From: Apoda limacodes
Taxonomy: Eukaryota > Arthropoda > Insecta > Lepidoptera > Limacodidae
Direction of reading: 5' to 3'
Length of the DNA stretch: 64,000 bases
Assembly: GCA_946406115.1 (NCBI GenBank)
Contig: OX291553.1
Coordinates: 4,283,001-4,347,000 of the forward strand
Positions within the stretch are counted from its first letter, which is position 1; each line of letters begins with the position of its first letter. Positions 47,801 to 56,404 of this stretch are shown here, in pieces. Position numbers and translations under genes: made by a program. A model generated the notes under the pieces. It did no database searches. It worked only from the letters and a program-made list of their open reading frames with translations, and was not told the DNA's origin.

Positions 47801-49814
47801 CTGCCAAGGTTTTCTCTAAGGACTACAGTATAGGGTTTTTCAAGAAAGAAGTTATTGGATTTTGGAAGGGTCTGCAACGCGCAAGTGATACTTCTGGTGT
47901 TGCAAGCGTCCATAGGCCACGGTGACCGCTTTCCATCATGCGGACCGTGTGCTTGTTTGCCACCTTGGTGGTATAAAAAAAACAACGCCTTTTTCACACT
48001 TTACGTATTATAAAAAAATCTTCGACATTTAGTTTGTAACTATATGTGCTACATATTTTTAAAATGACCATATGGTTTTTATTTACATTTCGATGGAATG
48101 GTTGTCTCTCTTTTTTCTAGCTAGAGAATTTAGCTAAATATAAAAAATAATTAATTTACTTAAGCAGGAAGTGTAAAAATTTAATTAACTTTCGACTTAG
48201 AAAATTACACTTTTTTACAGGGTATAAATTGTGGACGATCTTCAATAGTTGTCATAAATTACACAATGAACTGTTAACCCATGACCAGGCGGAAGAGGTC
48301 TGCAAACAGGAGGGTGCGCATTTGGTCGTCATCAACAGTCATACCGAAAGTCTGGGGGTCAAACTTCTTTTAAAAAAAGCTCCTAACAGTACTTATCATT
48401 CAAGAATTGGGATGAGAAAAGTCAACGGAACATGGATAACTGTAAATGGTATCTATAGTTTTCATTAATTTGTTTTAAAAATAATTCTCAACGTACTCAT
48501 CATATCTATGAAGAGTAAAAATGCTGTAAAAATTGAGTTGTTCTGAAAATTGCGATTTTTTCATTTAATCCATTATTAAAAAGTTCTAAAATATATCGTT
48601 TTACAATTCTACCAAAGTAACTTGTTTAACTAAAGTCTTATAGTGTTATTTGGTAGTAAATTTGTTATCCTGTCCATCAATATACTTTACGTAGAGACAT
48701 TCAATGTTTCGTGTTAAAATAAATAAATATAATTCCTGAACCAGGTCTGCCCTAATCTAGAGCCTAATTGAAAACACCTTTGATTACGTAAAACACGATA
48801 GGAATAAGGAAGATGAGAGGTTATAAACAGAGATAAAGCTGTAGTCCTTTAGTTTTGTGAAAAAAAGGTTTGAACGATAAGCAAATCCAGAAACAGTTTT
48901 AAAATTTAGTTTTTAAAACACTTTATAAAGTGACTCTTATTGCACCGCCTTAAGACTCATAATGCAAACTATATGACACATTTTTTAATCTCAACATAGA
49001 ATTTGGGTCTTTTGTTGTGCTGTTTGACGTGCATGCTCTGCATTTACTTTGATGAAAGTGCCACATCTCATTAAAGCGGGGCCCGGTTATTGTTTACCAC
49101 CCGCTGTGTAAATAAACACGGTTGTCATTGCGAATGTGTGCTCGTCTGCGTGTTTGTAGGTTAATTCTGAGCCGATCTCGTTACGTTCCTGAGCCTGATT
49201 TGGACCGGCATTTGGTTTACCAGAGCTAAGAATATCGATACTGGCCCGACTTTGTTTATTATTATTATTTACTTTAACTTTGTTTCTTTTTCATTCATGT
49301 ATATGTATATTATTAATGTATTATATATGTATTTATCACAACAGTAATTTTGGTTGCAATTACATAAATTAATGTTTTGCAAATTTTATTGTAGGGCTAT
49401 AGCATTGATAGTAAGACCGATCGACAAAGACCTTGTACTTGTACTTACTCAACGGTATTTGTGGTAAGGTCCACCATTATTATAACATTGGTATATTTCG
49501 ATTTCTTTAAAATCAATGGATATTTCATTAACATATACATAATAAAGATCAAATATTGGATTGAGTTTATTGGGCGTACTTCTTTCTTATTCATAATTTT
49601 AAATAACAAAAGAAATAATATTTTTTTGATGACAGGTAAAACATTAGCCGAGGAAGGCTTTACAATGTTTGCACCTGGAGAGCCGAATAATAAGGGAGGA
49701 AACGAGGATTGTGGTAGCGTTCAACGAGATTCCGGATTACTTAATGATATAACTTGCGACGCCACTAACTCAAACTTCGTATGTGAGAAGGATCCGTACT
49801 GCGTTGATAAATAA
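26817..49814 (+). CDS. Dual-CRD C-type lectin (immulectin-like), gene 2
   Basis: Six exons: 26817-26871, 44734-44844, 45414-45545, 47066-47251, 48221-48448, 49636-49814. Exons 1-5 have exactly the lengths of lectin 1 (55, 111, 132, 186, 228) and the same phase; the last is shorter because TAA comes at 49812. Product 296 aa: signal peptide 1-19, CRD1 about 21-150 with WLKYHKDPADWDTARLQC and TYICYK, CRD2 about 162-290 with WTIFNSCHKL, EPN at 253-255 and LND at 273-275. In CRD1 the sugar motif region reads EEPENE, with no EPN or QPD. Predicted secreted immune lectin, tandem paralogue of gene 1. Intron 1 is 17.9 kb because of nested transposons, which may affect expression. AATAAA signals lie at 49887-49892 and 49897-49902. 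All splice sites are GT-AG; no disabling mutation is seen. Confidence 0.9.
27344..27367. repeat. (TA)n microsatellite
   Basis: An uninterrupted TA run immediately left of the first Tc1/mariner-type element; TA-rich DNA is the usual target of that superfamily. Confidence 0.85.
27371..30380 (+). mobile_element. Tc1/mariner-type element, copy A
   Basis: The left end CAATATGTAACGGAATACCC..AAATCCCT and right end AGGGATTTGGGGCATTTCCGTTACGCTCTG are imperfect inverted repeats of about 35 bp flanked by TA. The 3' ~600 bp match copy B (30387-42371). About 1.6 kb near 27492-29108 has no counterpart in B and is either an insertion in A or a loss in B. Only the N-terminal part of the transposase (about 29320-29535, with stops) survives. 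Confidence 0.8.
29320..29535 (+). pseudogene. Transposase N-terminal relic, copy A
   Basis: MGKLFINKCNKMIVCVGVFE followed by NNDLS and stops aligns with the start of the copy B transposase (MGELSNSEYYEMILCVGAVE, then NNDLSLARDL). This helix-turn-helix-like N-terminus resembles DUF4817-type regions of insect IS630/Tc1-mariner transposases. Internally stopped and truncated. Confidence 0.6.
30790..31500 (+). pseudogene. IS630/Tc1-mariner transposase relic, copy B
   Basis: From ATG 30790 the N-terminal part has stops (30880s, 30940s). From about 31114 a 128-codon frame gives HPYHFRKTQEL, DFIPRMQFC, DPNFLSKVLWSDEASFTRGG, ENPHASPESSFQHQWRVNVW and AGIIGDH. These are the hallmark blocks of a large insect IS630-type family; the Asp in WSDEASFTR is the first catalytic residue. 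The frame ends at TAA 31498-31500 before the second and third acidic residues, so the protein is truncated. Confidence 0.8.
31630..31810. repeat. Left subterminal ACGT-motif cluster
   Basis: Within 180 bp just inside the left end there are TGACGTC copies near 31631, 31651, 31752 and 31803, plus further ACGTC/ACGTCG copies near 31690-31720. Such subterminal arrays are transposase or accessory-protein binding sites in CACTA elements; that role here is inferred. Confidence 0.7.
31960..32085 (+). mobile_element. Small MITE, copy 1 (inside the CMC element)
   Basis: TACAGTGCAACAAA at the left and TTTTTTGCACTGTA at the right form short terminal inverted repeats around 126 bp. A second copy in the opposite orientation lies at 32367-32491, sharing the internal CAGTCGCCATAT..GAAATGGTGTGAAC and GACACTAGCGACCAAACA. 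Confidence 0.75.
32367..32491 (-). mobile_element. Small MITE, copy 2 (inverted)
   Basis: This is the reverse complement of the element at 31960-32085 over its length (TACAGTGCAACGAA ... TTCGTGCACTATA). Together they form a large foldback with about 280 bp between the arms. Confidence 0.75.
33515..33790. repeat. Two diverged direct repeats
   Basis: CCTGAAATCATGAAATTTGA near 33521 and CCTAAAATCATGAAATTTTG near 33724, each followed by a related TCACAAATA(C)AGGA..AAATC block, are direct repeats about 200 bp apart. Similar ATCATGAAATTTG blocks occur in other lepidopteran repeats (recalled). Family unknown. Confidence 0.35.
34188..34250 (+). repeat. LINE family L-A 3' terminus
   Basis: ACCACTTAACATCAGGCGAA..GCTTGTTTGCCACCTTAGTAATATAAAAAAAA matches the 3' end of the L-A copies; a minimal 5'-truncated insertion just upstream of the DUF4806 gene inside the CMC element. 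Confidence 0.6.
34485..38389 (+). CDS. DUF4806 accessory protein of the CMC element
   Basis: Seven exons can be joined with GT-AG borders: 34485-34686, 34889-35137, 36729-36809, 36935-37060, 37148-37341, 37449-37611, 38271-38389. The sum is 1134 bp, open for 377 residues to TAA 38387-38389. The N-terminus (FCDKDGGTVSIVNNQW, FWPPVKG, then DNIEKARKKLKL) is basic and followed by a low-complexity region. The C-terminal part contains FKLPINTAEELNTIEILLSN, then SYIRTLGGKDVSSKVSRIMK, LAFTDQLAEQYNFYGKRSNK and KPFYQLRLRDSVV, which I recognise as the DUF4806 domain. Its function is unknown in general. Position beside a transposase, inside the same inverted repeats, suggests an accessory role such as DNA binding, comparable to TnpA of En/Spm; this is inference. 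No stop or frameshift interrupts it. Confidence 0.8.
38443..40482 (+). CDS. CMC/EnSpm-type (TNP2-like) transposase
   Basis: A single open frame of 679 codons starts at ATG 38443 and ends at TAA 40480-40482. Matching TNP2/DUF4218-type transposases it has FNIDGLPLFKSS (Asp193, candidate first catalytic residue), SFICDAPARAYIKC (Asp271, second), a zinc-type C-x2-C in SACDKC (Cys290, Cys293), EYMHNICLGVMRK (Met349-His350, the conserved [M/L]H) and FPFENHLKNLKKLVRSPNRP (Glu511, third acidic residue). All expected CMC landmarks are present in order with no disruption, so it may be active or recently active. The N-terminal ~100 residues are basic, then Ser/Asn-rich. It would act in the nucleus on the element ends. 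It lies 53 bp after the DUF4806 stop on the same strand; whether they share a transcript is unknown. Confidence 0.85.
   Translation: MAEKIKYSTKAVVGQRQLFRRAKVAKLSAISDLQNHTASECVCSSLCNLPSTSHNSHPQSLLQDFSDNSNSINEHEISIEANIDNDEHTLPDSNFVDSGKSSNLKTKLKNWATVQHQIPHNALDSLLKMLSPFCPDLPKNSRTLLKTPSQMEITKLDTGELVYLGLLSEIQKQIKQCDNSVEDTEIKISFNIDGLPLFKSSNTQLWPILGLIKNYPNARPFVITLFCGQAKPSPLEVFLKQFVDELANLLENGFDFGNIHYTIKVHSFICDAPARAYIKCTKQHGGYSACDKCVEPGEYRGRVIYEGVSGTKRTNESFRMQLDEDHHVGESPLLRLSIDLISSFPIEYMHNICLGVMRKLLNAWITGDLNVRLQSYLVKIISEKLIHCSKFIPIEFNRKPRSLTELARCKATEYRMFLLYVGPIVLNNMLPRSLYENFLLFHSAVTILCSNRHIKELGIDLAQELLLIFINHSKTVYGLHFLVYNVHMLCHIGDDVRILGALDEYSAFPFENHLKNLKKLVRSPNRPLQQIVRRLKEMESSILYSSLSNISVSDQFYSGPVPEEDVYECFKKLLYKKYTMYVAESREPDCYCLTKDRKVFKIYNILKNHSLFIYGKEFLNYQPFFEYPFNSVAIDVVVVKDYSDFKMISVDDILTKCVVVFNESYTLSIPMLHDYDCDR
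40411..41165 (+). repeat. Four tandem ~210-bp repeats overlapping the transposase 3' end
   Basis: Units start near 40411, 40620, 40835 and 41040. Each holds GTGGTCT.CAA.AAAAGCTATAC, ATTATGATTGTGATAGATAATTAAG, and CTACGCG(C/T)..TTGTTCCA.TAGTG. Unit 1 begins inside the transposase coding sequence (its last ~24 codons and stop), so the coding 3' end has been copied downstream as non-coding units. The fourth is the most diverged. Confidence 0.85.
41490..41741. repeat. Right subterminal ACGT-motif cluster
   Basis: About fifteen ACGT-centred motifs occur in 250 bp, including TATGACGTCAATC, CGACGTCCTCG, AAGACGTCATG, TTGACGTCATC and TATGACGTCCC, just inside the right inverted repeat. It is denser than the left cluster. 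Role as binding sites is inferred from CACTA elements. Confidence 0.75.
42372..44289. other. Distal part of lectin 2 intron 1
   Basis: Contains a poly-T run (about 42786-42806), a (TTTA)n run near 42846-42868 and the inverted repeat at 43154-43336. No exon recognised. Confidence 0.4.
43154..43336. repeat. Inverted repeat with ~48-bp arms
   Basis: Left arm 43154-43204 (GGGAGCTTATTGAGAACAGT, then CGAGCTATTCGGACTC) pairs imperfectly with right arm 43292-43336 (GAGTCCGAAGAGCTCG, then ACTGTTCCCAATAAGGTCCC). The loop is about 87 bp. Probably a foldback element relic. Confidence 0.65.
44290..44672 (+). pseudogene. 5'-truncated LINE (family L-A) in lectin 2 intron 1
   Basis: The 97-codon frame at 44322-44615 contains VRFQRNFLPRTLGLWNELPA, IKKGVIGFLKGRQRT and SVHRLR, the extreme C-terminus of a jockey/CR1-group ORF2. 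It ends with GGTGACCGCTTACCATCAGG and TTTGCCACCTTAGGGGTATAAAAAA. It lies 60 bp before lectin exon 2; the acceptor is intact. Confidence 0.8.
45231..45308. repeat. Two tandem 39-bp repeats in lectin 2 intron 2
   Basis: GCAACACTAAAGCTATTTGA..AGATGGCGTTATTAA is followed directly by GCAACGCTTAAGCTATTTGA..AGGTGGCGCTGTTTA. Confidence 0.75.
46030..46440 (+). pseudogene. Reverse-transcriptase relic in lectin 2 intron 3
   Basis: Broken frames give KLFDSYLTKRNQIVKLENSF, KVGVLQGSVLGPFLI and a YMPMIIL stretch in the YADD position, then decayed sequence. It sits upstream of exon 4 just as the relic in lectin 1 (17560-18170) does and matches it, so one insertion before the gene duplication explains both. 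Confidence 0.65.
47583..47985 (+). pseudogene. 5'-truncated LINE (family L-A) in lectin 2 intron 4
   Basis: Reads CVFYRLYNGMCSEELFEMMP, then TATFYNRTARYRQGIH, VRFQRNFLPRTLGLWNELPA and the 3' end GGTGACCGCT..TGCCACCTTGGTGGTATAAAAAAAA. Lectin 1 intron 4 lacks it, so this insertion followed the lectin duplication. Confidence 0.8.
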
Positions 49815-50983
49815 TCCAAAATAAACATTTATTGATTTAATCACTTAATTTTTAACTTAATTTCCCCAGGAGTCAGAGTTATTTGTAATAAAATTAAATA
49901 AATAAATAGTTTTTCTTGTATTTTTGTTACTTATTTTTCAATACTCATTTTTATTCCTTTCTTGGAAAAAAAACGCGACTTTTAGGTGACATAACTCAAA
50001 CAGCTAATTAACGCGTTAGGTGGCGAACTTATTAGATTCTTACTGTACGAATAAATTACCTACATAATTTATTCGTACAGTAAGAATTCCAAAAGTTGAA
50101 AATAACTCGTCCTAGAGAAACAAGTTTCTAAAAAGAACGAGGATCTTTGCCACCGTTTTCTACTTTTTGTAATTTTCTCATCAAAAGTATATGTTTGATC
50201 GCATTTGCTATCGTCAGTAGCACCACAGTAGACCAGTTAATCTACTTAGGAGTTAACACGCTTTCTATGATTTTTCGCTAGGGTCACACGTATGTTTATT
50301 TAAGTGGTCACGTAAAAACTTGTTTTACAAAATGACCAAATTATGCATGACTTACAGACGTAAAAATATCTCTTTTATAATAATTTTACCCGATCTAGAA
50401 AAAGAGGCTATCAATTCTGATACGTCAGATTCCTAGTTATTTACTTATATCAAACAGCTATCGCAACATTTATGTAGTTTGATCTAATTAATATTTATCC
50501 GAATATGCATATAAATTACGATATATAATATCTTTACTTTTTTAATTATATAATAAGACCGTCCTCAGCGGCATATAATATAATAACTCGCAGTAAAAAA
50601 ATATTTATGGATATTTTAATATAGATCTATTAATAGAAAACTACTCTTTATCCATCAAATCAAAAGTCTATTTGTATCATTTAACAGTAAAATATACTCT
50701 AATATCGTAAAATTAGAATTATAAACTTCAAAACAAGTTTATATTGATAGACTTTACAAACACAATATATACCAGTATTTGAAAAAAATAATCATATTAT
50801 AACACTATTTCTCTAACAAAATTATGTAATGTAATCTATACGATACATGACAAAAATCCAACCAATCAGATTTCATGATTTTTTTTATGGGTGTAGCATG
50901 CGCGGCGATGTACAGAGTTTTGGCGCCATTCATACGTTCTTTTATTCTGAATTTCGTGTTCCTTTTTTTATTTTTACTATAAA
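49815..50983. other. 3' flank of lectin 2
   Basis: Contains the polyadenylation region and the strong hairpin at 50036-50087; otherwise AT-rich with no gene recognised. Confidence 0.4.
50036..50087. repeat. Perfect 22-bp inverted repeat
   Basis: ATTCTTACTGTACGAATAAA (plus TT) at 50036-50057 is exactly mirrored at 50066-50087, with an 8-base loop (ACCTACAT). It lacks a T-run typical of simple terminators and lies 0.2 kb past the lectin 2 polyadenylation region. Could be a foldback element remnant. Confidence 0.9.
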
Positions 50984-51197
50984 ATGTCCGACAGTAGTGA
51001 ATGTGTAGAAAATTTGACTCCGCCCTATATTTAAGACGTGGTGACGGAAATAACTCATAACATATTACCAGGAGAGTCGAAAAAAATATATGATAAATGC
51101 TATCACGACTTTATAAGGCGCGTTAGAATTAGGCACAACATAGGGGTCACTGTTTTAGCACCACTGTTGGTAACGTTTGGCAATCTCAACTTGTAAC
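50984..51197 (+). pseudogene. Possible Crypton-type tyrosine-recombinase N-terminal relic
   Basis: From ATG 50984 the frame reads MSDSSECVENLTPPYI, a stop, then DVVTEITHNILPGESKKIYD and KCYHDFIRRV. The 'LLPEKSK..Y..AY..F..W' pattern is how insect Crypton-like recombinases and related domesticated proteins often start. Only this N-terminal piece is seen, with an internal TAA, so the call is tentative. Confidence 0.35.
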
Positions 51198-51444
51198 CAT
51201 TTAAAGAAAGAGACTCTTGCTAGAACTCTTTTATGAAAAACAATGTGTTATGAAGATTCCTTACATGGATTTTGCGCACCAAGTAGAGTAGTGAGCGGCT
51301 AGAAAGTACGACTTCTGGAGGGGCAAATCGCTTACCAAGTCTCTTGCCAGAAGGTATTTTTTTACTTATATGGGCTTCAAGATGTTTGCAGTTGGCTGTT
51401 GTGAACTGTCTTCCACCGACTATGAATAGCTATAGGTAGAAATG

Positions 51445-51960
51445 TCATGATAATTTGGAAAATAGAAAGTTCGTGCATGAAGCGATTGCGAAATTCTGTC
51501 GGACATCCGACACTTGACTAATGATACTTGTTTTGATCAGAATACCTTTAATTGTAACAGTGATTTGCGATCGGCGTACATTTTTGCACACTCTGCGGCG
51601 GCGGCGGAAGTTTCTCTGAAACCGCACTGTATGCGACCATTTCGGTTCTAAAGTGTAAAAATGAATTCCCTGCCGATGGCGAGCGGTGCGATGGAAGAAA
51701 GTAGCCGTGGGCATCATTTCGAACAATTCCTCAGAACACATCCCATTGTACAAGCGGTAGACTACACACAGGGAGGCAAAGTCTCTCCTCAGACTTAAGG
51801 GTTCGATACGGCAAGTGAGTTTGGAAACGTCGACAATTCTCACAGCCCGTCGTCGAACCGAGTCAAAAGGGCCAAGCTGGTATCCGGGTGCACCCGCCTA
51901 GAGATAGCAGCAGTACTTCATATGGGGCCGAACTTGCAATTTGTAAAGCAGCAACCTTTG
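51445..51960 (-). pseudogene. LINE (family L-A) ORF2 C-terminal relic
   Basis: The minus strand reads LLYKLQVRPHMKYCCYLWAG, APGYQLGPFDSVRRRAVRIV, LRRDFASLCVVYRLYNGMCS and EELFEMMP, and breaks off after VRFQRNF at a CGG-repeat-like run (about 51594-51610). This is the longest L-A coding fragment here and fixes the family as a jockey/CR1-group LINE. The true 3' end is missing. Confidence 0.8.
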
Positions 51961-52713
51961 CCCCTACCGGAGGTACTGCCTCGCTCTGAAGAAAAATGTC
52001 AACATCCATATGGGTGTATTCTTCTTAAGAAAACTAAAAAAAAACTGTATTTTTTCTTTAAGTTATGGTTAAGAGAATACAATTGGCGTCTCCACGCAGG
52101 GTGCTTCATACAAACGAATTTTTCACTTAGTTTTGACACTTACTTATCAAACATCATGAAATTTTGAACATTTGTTCCAGGAATATATAATTAGGTGTGC
52201 CAGTTTTCTATTAAATTGTTTAGGTTAGTAGTTATAGAGAATTCTATTTTTTCATACAAATGGTCTCAACTACGATTTGAAGTAATTTAAAACGTTTTCA
52301 GGATTAAGAAAAACTATAGACATATAAATTCGTCTTGCGATCATGTCTGCAAAATATCAAGGGGTTTCCAAAGTAATTGTCAAAAAAAGTAGACAATTCA
52401 TTTGTATGAAGCACGCTGCGGGACGCCGCAAATCGTATTCTCTTAATAACGACTTTATGGATGAGCGCACTTTCGAAATTTCACTTAAATCATTTTACTC
52501 TTAATTTTGTGAACTAAAAACACTACACTAATACTTGTCAATATATGCGTTATACATTTTTTACAACCAAATTATATCAATTTACCAGTAAGGATACGTC
52601 CAGACCACATGCTTTAACTAAAACGCGCAAATTAACGAGGTGTAATAAATTAGGATAACTGCTTAAGCGGTTATAAATTCCACTGCAAGAATACAGGTTT
52701 CTTCATGGAGTAG
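51961..52713. other. Unannotated sequence between retroelement relics
   Basis: No exon or repeat family could be supported. Confidence 0.35.
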
Positions 52714-52926
52714 GAGGCTAAGGCAATAGTGCACCATGATGGCCTAGTGCATGTTGGCGGACGTTGTCGAGCTTCTTGCCACTTGGCTGTCAGAGTTTTT
52801 AGGCCCTCTGAATTGGTTCAAAGACTGCTGTCATATGATAAACAGCCAGGGCCGATGGTTTTGCCATCAAAAACACATAAGAGCTCACAAACTTACCATG
52901 TCTGTCGTTTCTTAAGCTTCGCATAA
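52714..52926 (+). pseudogene. BEL/Pao-type pol relic (integrase zinc-binding region)
   Basis: The frame reads VHHDGLVHVGGRCRAS and later LLSYDKQPGPMVLPSKTHKS, resembling the 'D.dGLIRVGGRLR...HPIlLP..h.lt.li' block before the integrase zinc finger of BEL/Pao retrotransposons. No flanking long terminal repeats or other pol domains were found. Confidence 0.5.
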
Positions 52927-53089
52927 GTCTAATAGGCAAACGTAACTGGGTCACAAAGGGATGGACAGAGACGGGATGCGACGAGCAAACGGTTACACCT
53001 AACTATTAATTTATGTACTATTAACATAATAGACAACGTGGTTTGAAAAATCTCAAAAAACAGTTTTAGTTAATGGTTCTCTAATAACT

Positions 53090-53330
53090 TTAGATTCGAC
53101 AAATTTATTTTTAAGAACGCCAACACATCAGTCGCACGCATACCTCCGCTCTTGTTGTAAGAGCAATAAGAGTGTGGAATTCTTAACTATTGCAAATATG
53201 ACAATCTCAATCATTGAGTAGTTTTAGAAACTTACATTTTCATATTTTTTCAATTCTTAAGATGTTTACTTAATTATATATTTGTATATACCTATTTTTT
53301 ATTTTTATACATAAATAAACGTGTATATAA
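53090..53330 (+). pseudogene. Possible LINE ORF2 C-terminal scrap
   Basis: With one frameshift the sequence reads AYLRSCC then VRAIRVWNS, similar to the 'RS.FVVRAIRVWNSLP' ending of some insect LINEs. Very decayed; low confidence. Confidence 0.25.
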
Positions 53331-53565
53331 CTATTTAATTTTATATATTGATTTCTGAGGTATCATATATTTGTATATTATGTATATTGTCCTTGAAATA
53401 GTTACATTTTGCATTCTTATTTGTAGAAAAGTTGCAGTATTCACAAATTCAGGGCTTGATTCCATTTTGTTATCATGACAGCGTAAATCTTGTAACATAT
53501 CTTCATCATTGTATCTGCAAAATAATTTAGAAAATTAGCTATAGACGATATGTTATTAAGGTAAA

Positions 53566-53745
53566 CAGTGAGTAAGCTCCCTGCCTAGATTTTCTTAAGA
53601 GGTTCGTCAAGACAGATGTTAATAGATTTTTGAAGGATAGGCAACGCACGAGTGATGCCCCAGGTGTTGCAAGCGTCCATAGGCTACAATGACCGCTTAC
53701 CATCAGGAGGAACGCAAAATTGTTAGCCAAAATAGTGGTATCAAA
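53566..53745 (+). pseudogene. 5'-truncated LINE (family L-A) 3' end
   Basis: Contains the decayed WNELPA..FLKG-like coding end (GTGAGTAAGCTCCCTGCC, TTTTTGAAGGATAGGCAACG) followed by GCAAGCGTCCATAGGCTACA and CCGCTTACCATCAGG, matching 44490-44672. Confidence 0.7.
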
Positions 53746-53803
53746 AAGTATACGTATTATAATTGATCCTCTCTTTCGAATGTTTCCGTTGTTAGTCAAC
53801 TAA

Positions 53804-54560
53804 ATACCTTTTACAATTTTTTATGGTCAAACACCTTGATTTGCAAAGTATTTGTTGCATGAGCCCTATTATGATTATTCTAAGACAAGTATGTAACGCC
53901 ACCGAAGCCATCTTTTAAAGTGCTCTCTACTGAAGAGCTGAGTTACTGTTTGTTCTGGTTAGTCAATTCAAAGAATAAGTCTATAAATTTTTCGATGAGT
54001 TTCGTTGTTTCTACGGTCTCCTTACTTCAGTGTTTATCCTCCGATGCGGCGTAGTAGTAGTGATTGAGTGTATTTTTTTCGCTACATTAAATGATTAATT
54101 CTGCAATAAAAAACCCTTGCTTTAAAACATTCTCGGTATTTTGTTATTTAAACCCTAGTTTTCCAACAGTGAAAAGAATAATGAAGATTGATTCAGTAGA
54201 TAGTCGCAAAAACATACATATTTTAGATGTCCCTAAAATACAGGTATAAAGTGTTTTACATTTTAATTATAACAAAGACGTGAAAAAACATACTGTCCTC
54301 GCATTTTGAACTAAAATAGACGAACCAGCCACACACACAATAAACTAAGTAACGTAATGATAAATCCGATCACTCGATTAGTATGATATAGATCATTTAT
54401 ACGCGACTGCTTTTACTATTTAAGTTCAAATATAAATTAAAACGCAACACCGCTTCTGATAAACTAATTAAGGTATTTTATTTGTTTGAAATTACTTATA
54501 TCATTGCAACTAAACAAGATTAAATTAATTATGAACTGAAAAATATTTATTTTCAAGTTA
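53804..54560. repeat. Lectin-unit 5' flank, second copy (left part)
   Basis: Collinear with about 10424-11330 upstream of lectin 1 (for example ATTAAATGATTAATTCTG, GATTCAGTAGATAGT, ATTATGAACTG). The rest of the copy continues at 59870 after the LINE. Confidence 0.6.
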
Positions 54561-54990
54561 TTAGACATCTGCTGTGACGTTGTAACTAACACCCGCAAAG
54601 AACAAGATATACTTCCTACCCTTAACGTACCTACCTGACTAACCAGTATGGAAATAAAAGATTAAAGACAATAAAAACACGAAACTTGAAAATTGAAGTA
54701 TAAAGGTTTCGAAGGATTGGCTATGTTATCGTCTAAAGTCAAAGTCAAAGTCAAAATGGTTTATTCAAATAAGGATTTTACAATCACTTTTGAATCGTCA
54801 AAGTAATATTATATTATTTTTTGAACCCTCCCACCTTCCCGCCGGTCACAATGTTGTTGATTTCTATCGAGAAGAATCCGGCAAGAAACTCGATAGTTAC
54901 TCTTTTAAAAACACTATCAATAATACAAATAAACTAAAAATACAATTAATGTTTTAAATTTTAGCCGTACAATTTTAAGCTATTTCCATT

Positions 54991-56404
54991 TTAATTTGGT
55001 TTACCTATGCATCCTGTCCTCCTCCTCCTGCAAGATTTAAATTTACTTATTGATAGATTTTGAATTTTATTGGGAACTTTGTTGTAAAAGTGTATACATT
55101 GCCCCATAAAAGAGTAACTTATTTTGTGTAGACGTGTATCATGCACCAACAGCTTATTTTTACTTCTAGTATTTACTTTGTGAACATCACTTTTCTTGCT
55201 GAAACTATTGATATTTTTATGTACATATAAAAGATTTTCATATATGTACTGCGAAACTAAAGTTAAAATTTTTACTTCCCTAAACCTATCCCTCACAGAT
55301 ATCCTAGATCCTAATTTATAAATAGCACGAATTGCCCTTTTTTGTAACAAAAATATTGTATTTACATCAGCAGCGCTACCCCACAATAGGATACCATATG
55401 TCATTAAACTATGGAAATAGTTAAAATATACTATTTTTGCAGTGTCGAAATCGGTCAATTATCTTATTTTCTTGATCGCATACACAGCAGAGCTAAGTTT
55501 TTTGGCTAGGTTATAAATATGAGGACCCCATTGAAGTTTGGAGTCCAGCGTTATGCCAAGAAAGACTGTTGAATTAACAAGTTCTAATTGCTCGCCATTA
55601 ATATTAATACATGTCTGTCTCTGACTAACATTTGGTAATGTAAATTTAACACATTTGGTTTTTTTTTTCATTAAGTAACAAATTATTAGCGTTAAACCAA
55701 TTTACAATTTTAGAAAGGGCATTATTTAATACATTATAATATGTTTGTCGTCTCTTAACTTTAAAAAGCAAAGAGGTGTCATCAGCAAATAAGACAATGC
55801 CATGGTTTTTTACATGATATGGGAGATCATTAATGCAAATAAGAAATAGAAAAGGACCTCAAATTGAGCCCTGAGGGACTCCCATAGTGACTGCTGATCC
55901 CGGAGATCTTTCACCGTTGACATCTATTTTCTGTACTCTCCTACTCATATAGGATGTCAAAAGGTCGAGAGCTTTGCCTCTAATACCATAGTGATGTAGC
56001 TTCCTGATGAGATTTTCATGTTGAACACAGTCAAATGCCTTAGATAAATCACAAAACACTCCAAGGGCGTCATGCGAATCCTCCCAGGCGTTATGTATAT
56101 TTTTTAATAGTTCCACTCCTGCATCAGTTGTGGAACGGCCTTTCATAAAGCCAAACTGTTTACTACTAAGTAGCTCATTAATACAGAAATGGCTTAACAT
56201 TTGACAAAGTATGATTTTTTTAAAAACTTTACTGAGTATAGGTAGTATTGAAATAGGCCGAAAATTATTAGGATCTGTTGAACTACCTGATTTAAAAAGA
56301 GGTAAAACTTTGCTAAGTTTCATCTCATCAGGAAACACACCACTATCAACACAACTATTAAAAATTATGGCTAAGGGTTGTGCTATAACATGAATAATTG
56401 AATT
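54991..56404 (-). pseudogene. LINE L-B reverse-transcriptase domain, copy 1 (defective)
   Basis: Read from right to left: NSIIHVIAQPLAIIFN, KVLPLFKSGSS..NNFRPISILP, FGFMKGRSTTDA, GVFCDLSKAFDCVQH, VTMGVPQGSI, a TGA in place of Leu (55856-55858), GPFLFLICINDL, GIVLFADDTSLLF (intact FADD), VFLGITLDSKLQWGPHI and the thumb region ALLWGS-like, ending at 54991. Defects: a frameshift near 56415, the TGA, a frameshift in the A8 run near 55663, and a TAA at 55459-55461. All but the last fall within the part also present in copy 2, which shares them. Confidence 0.85.
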
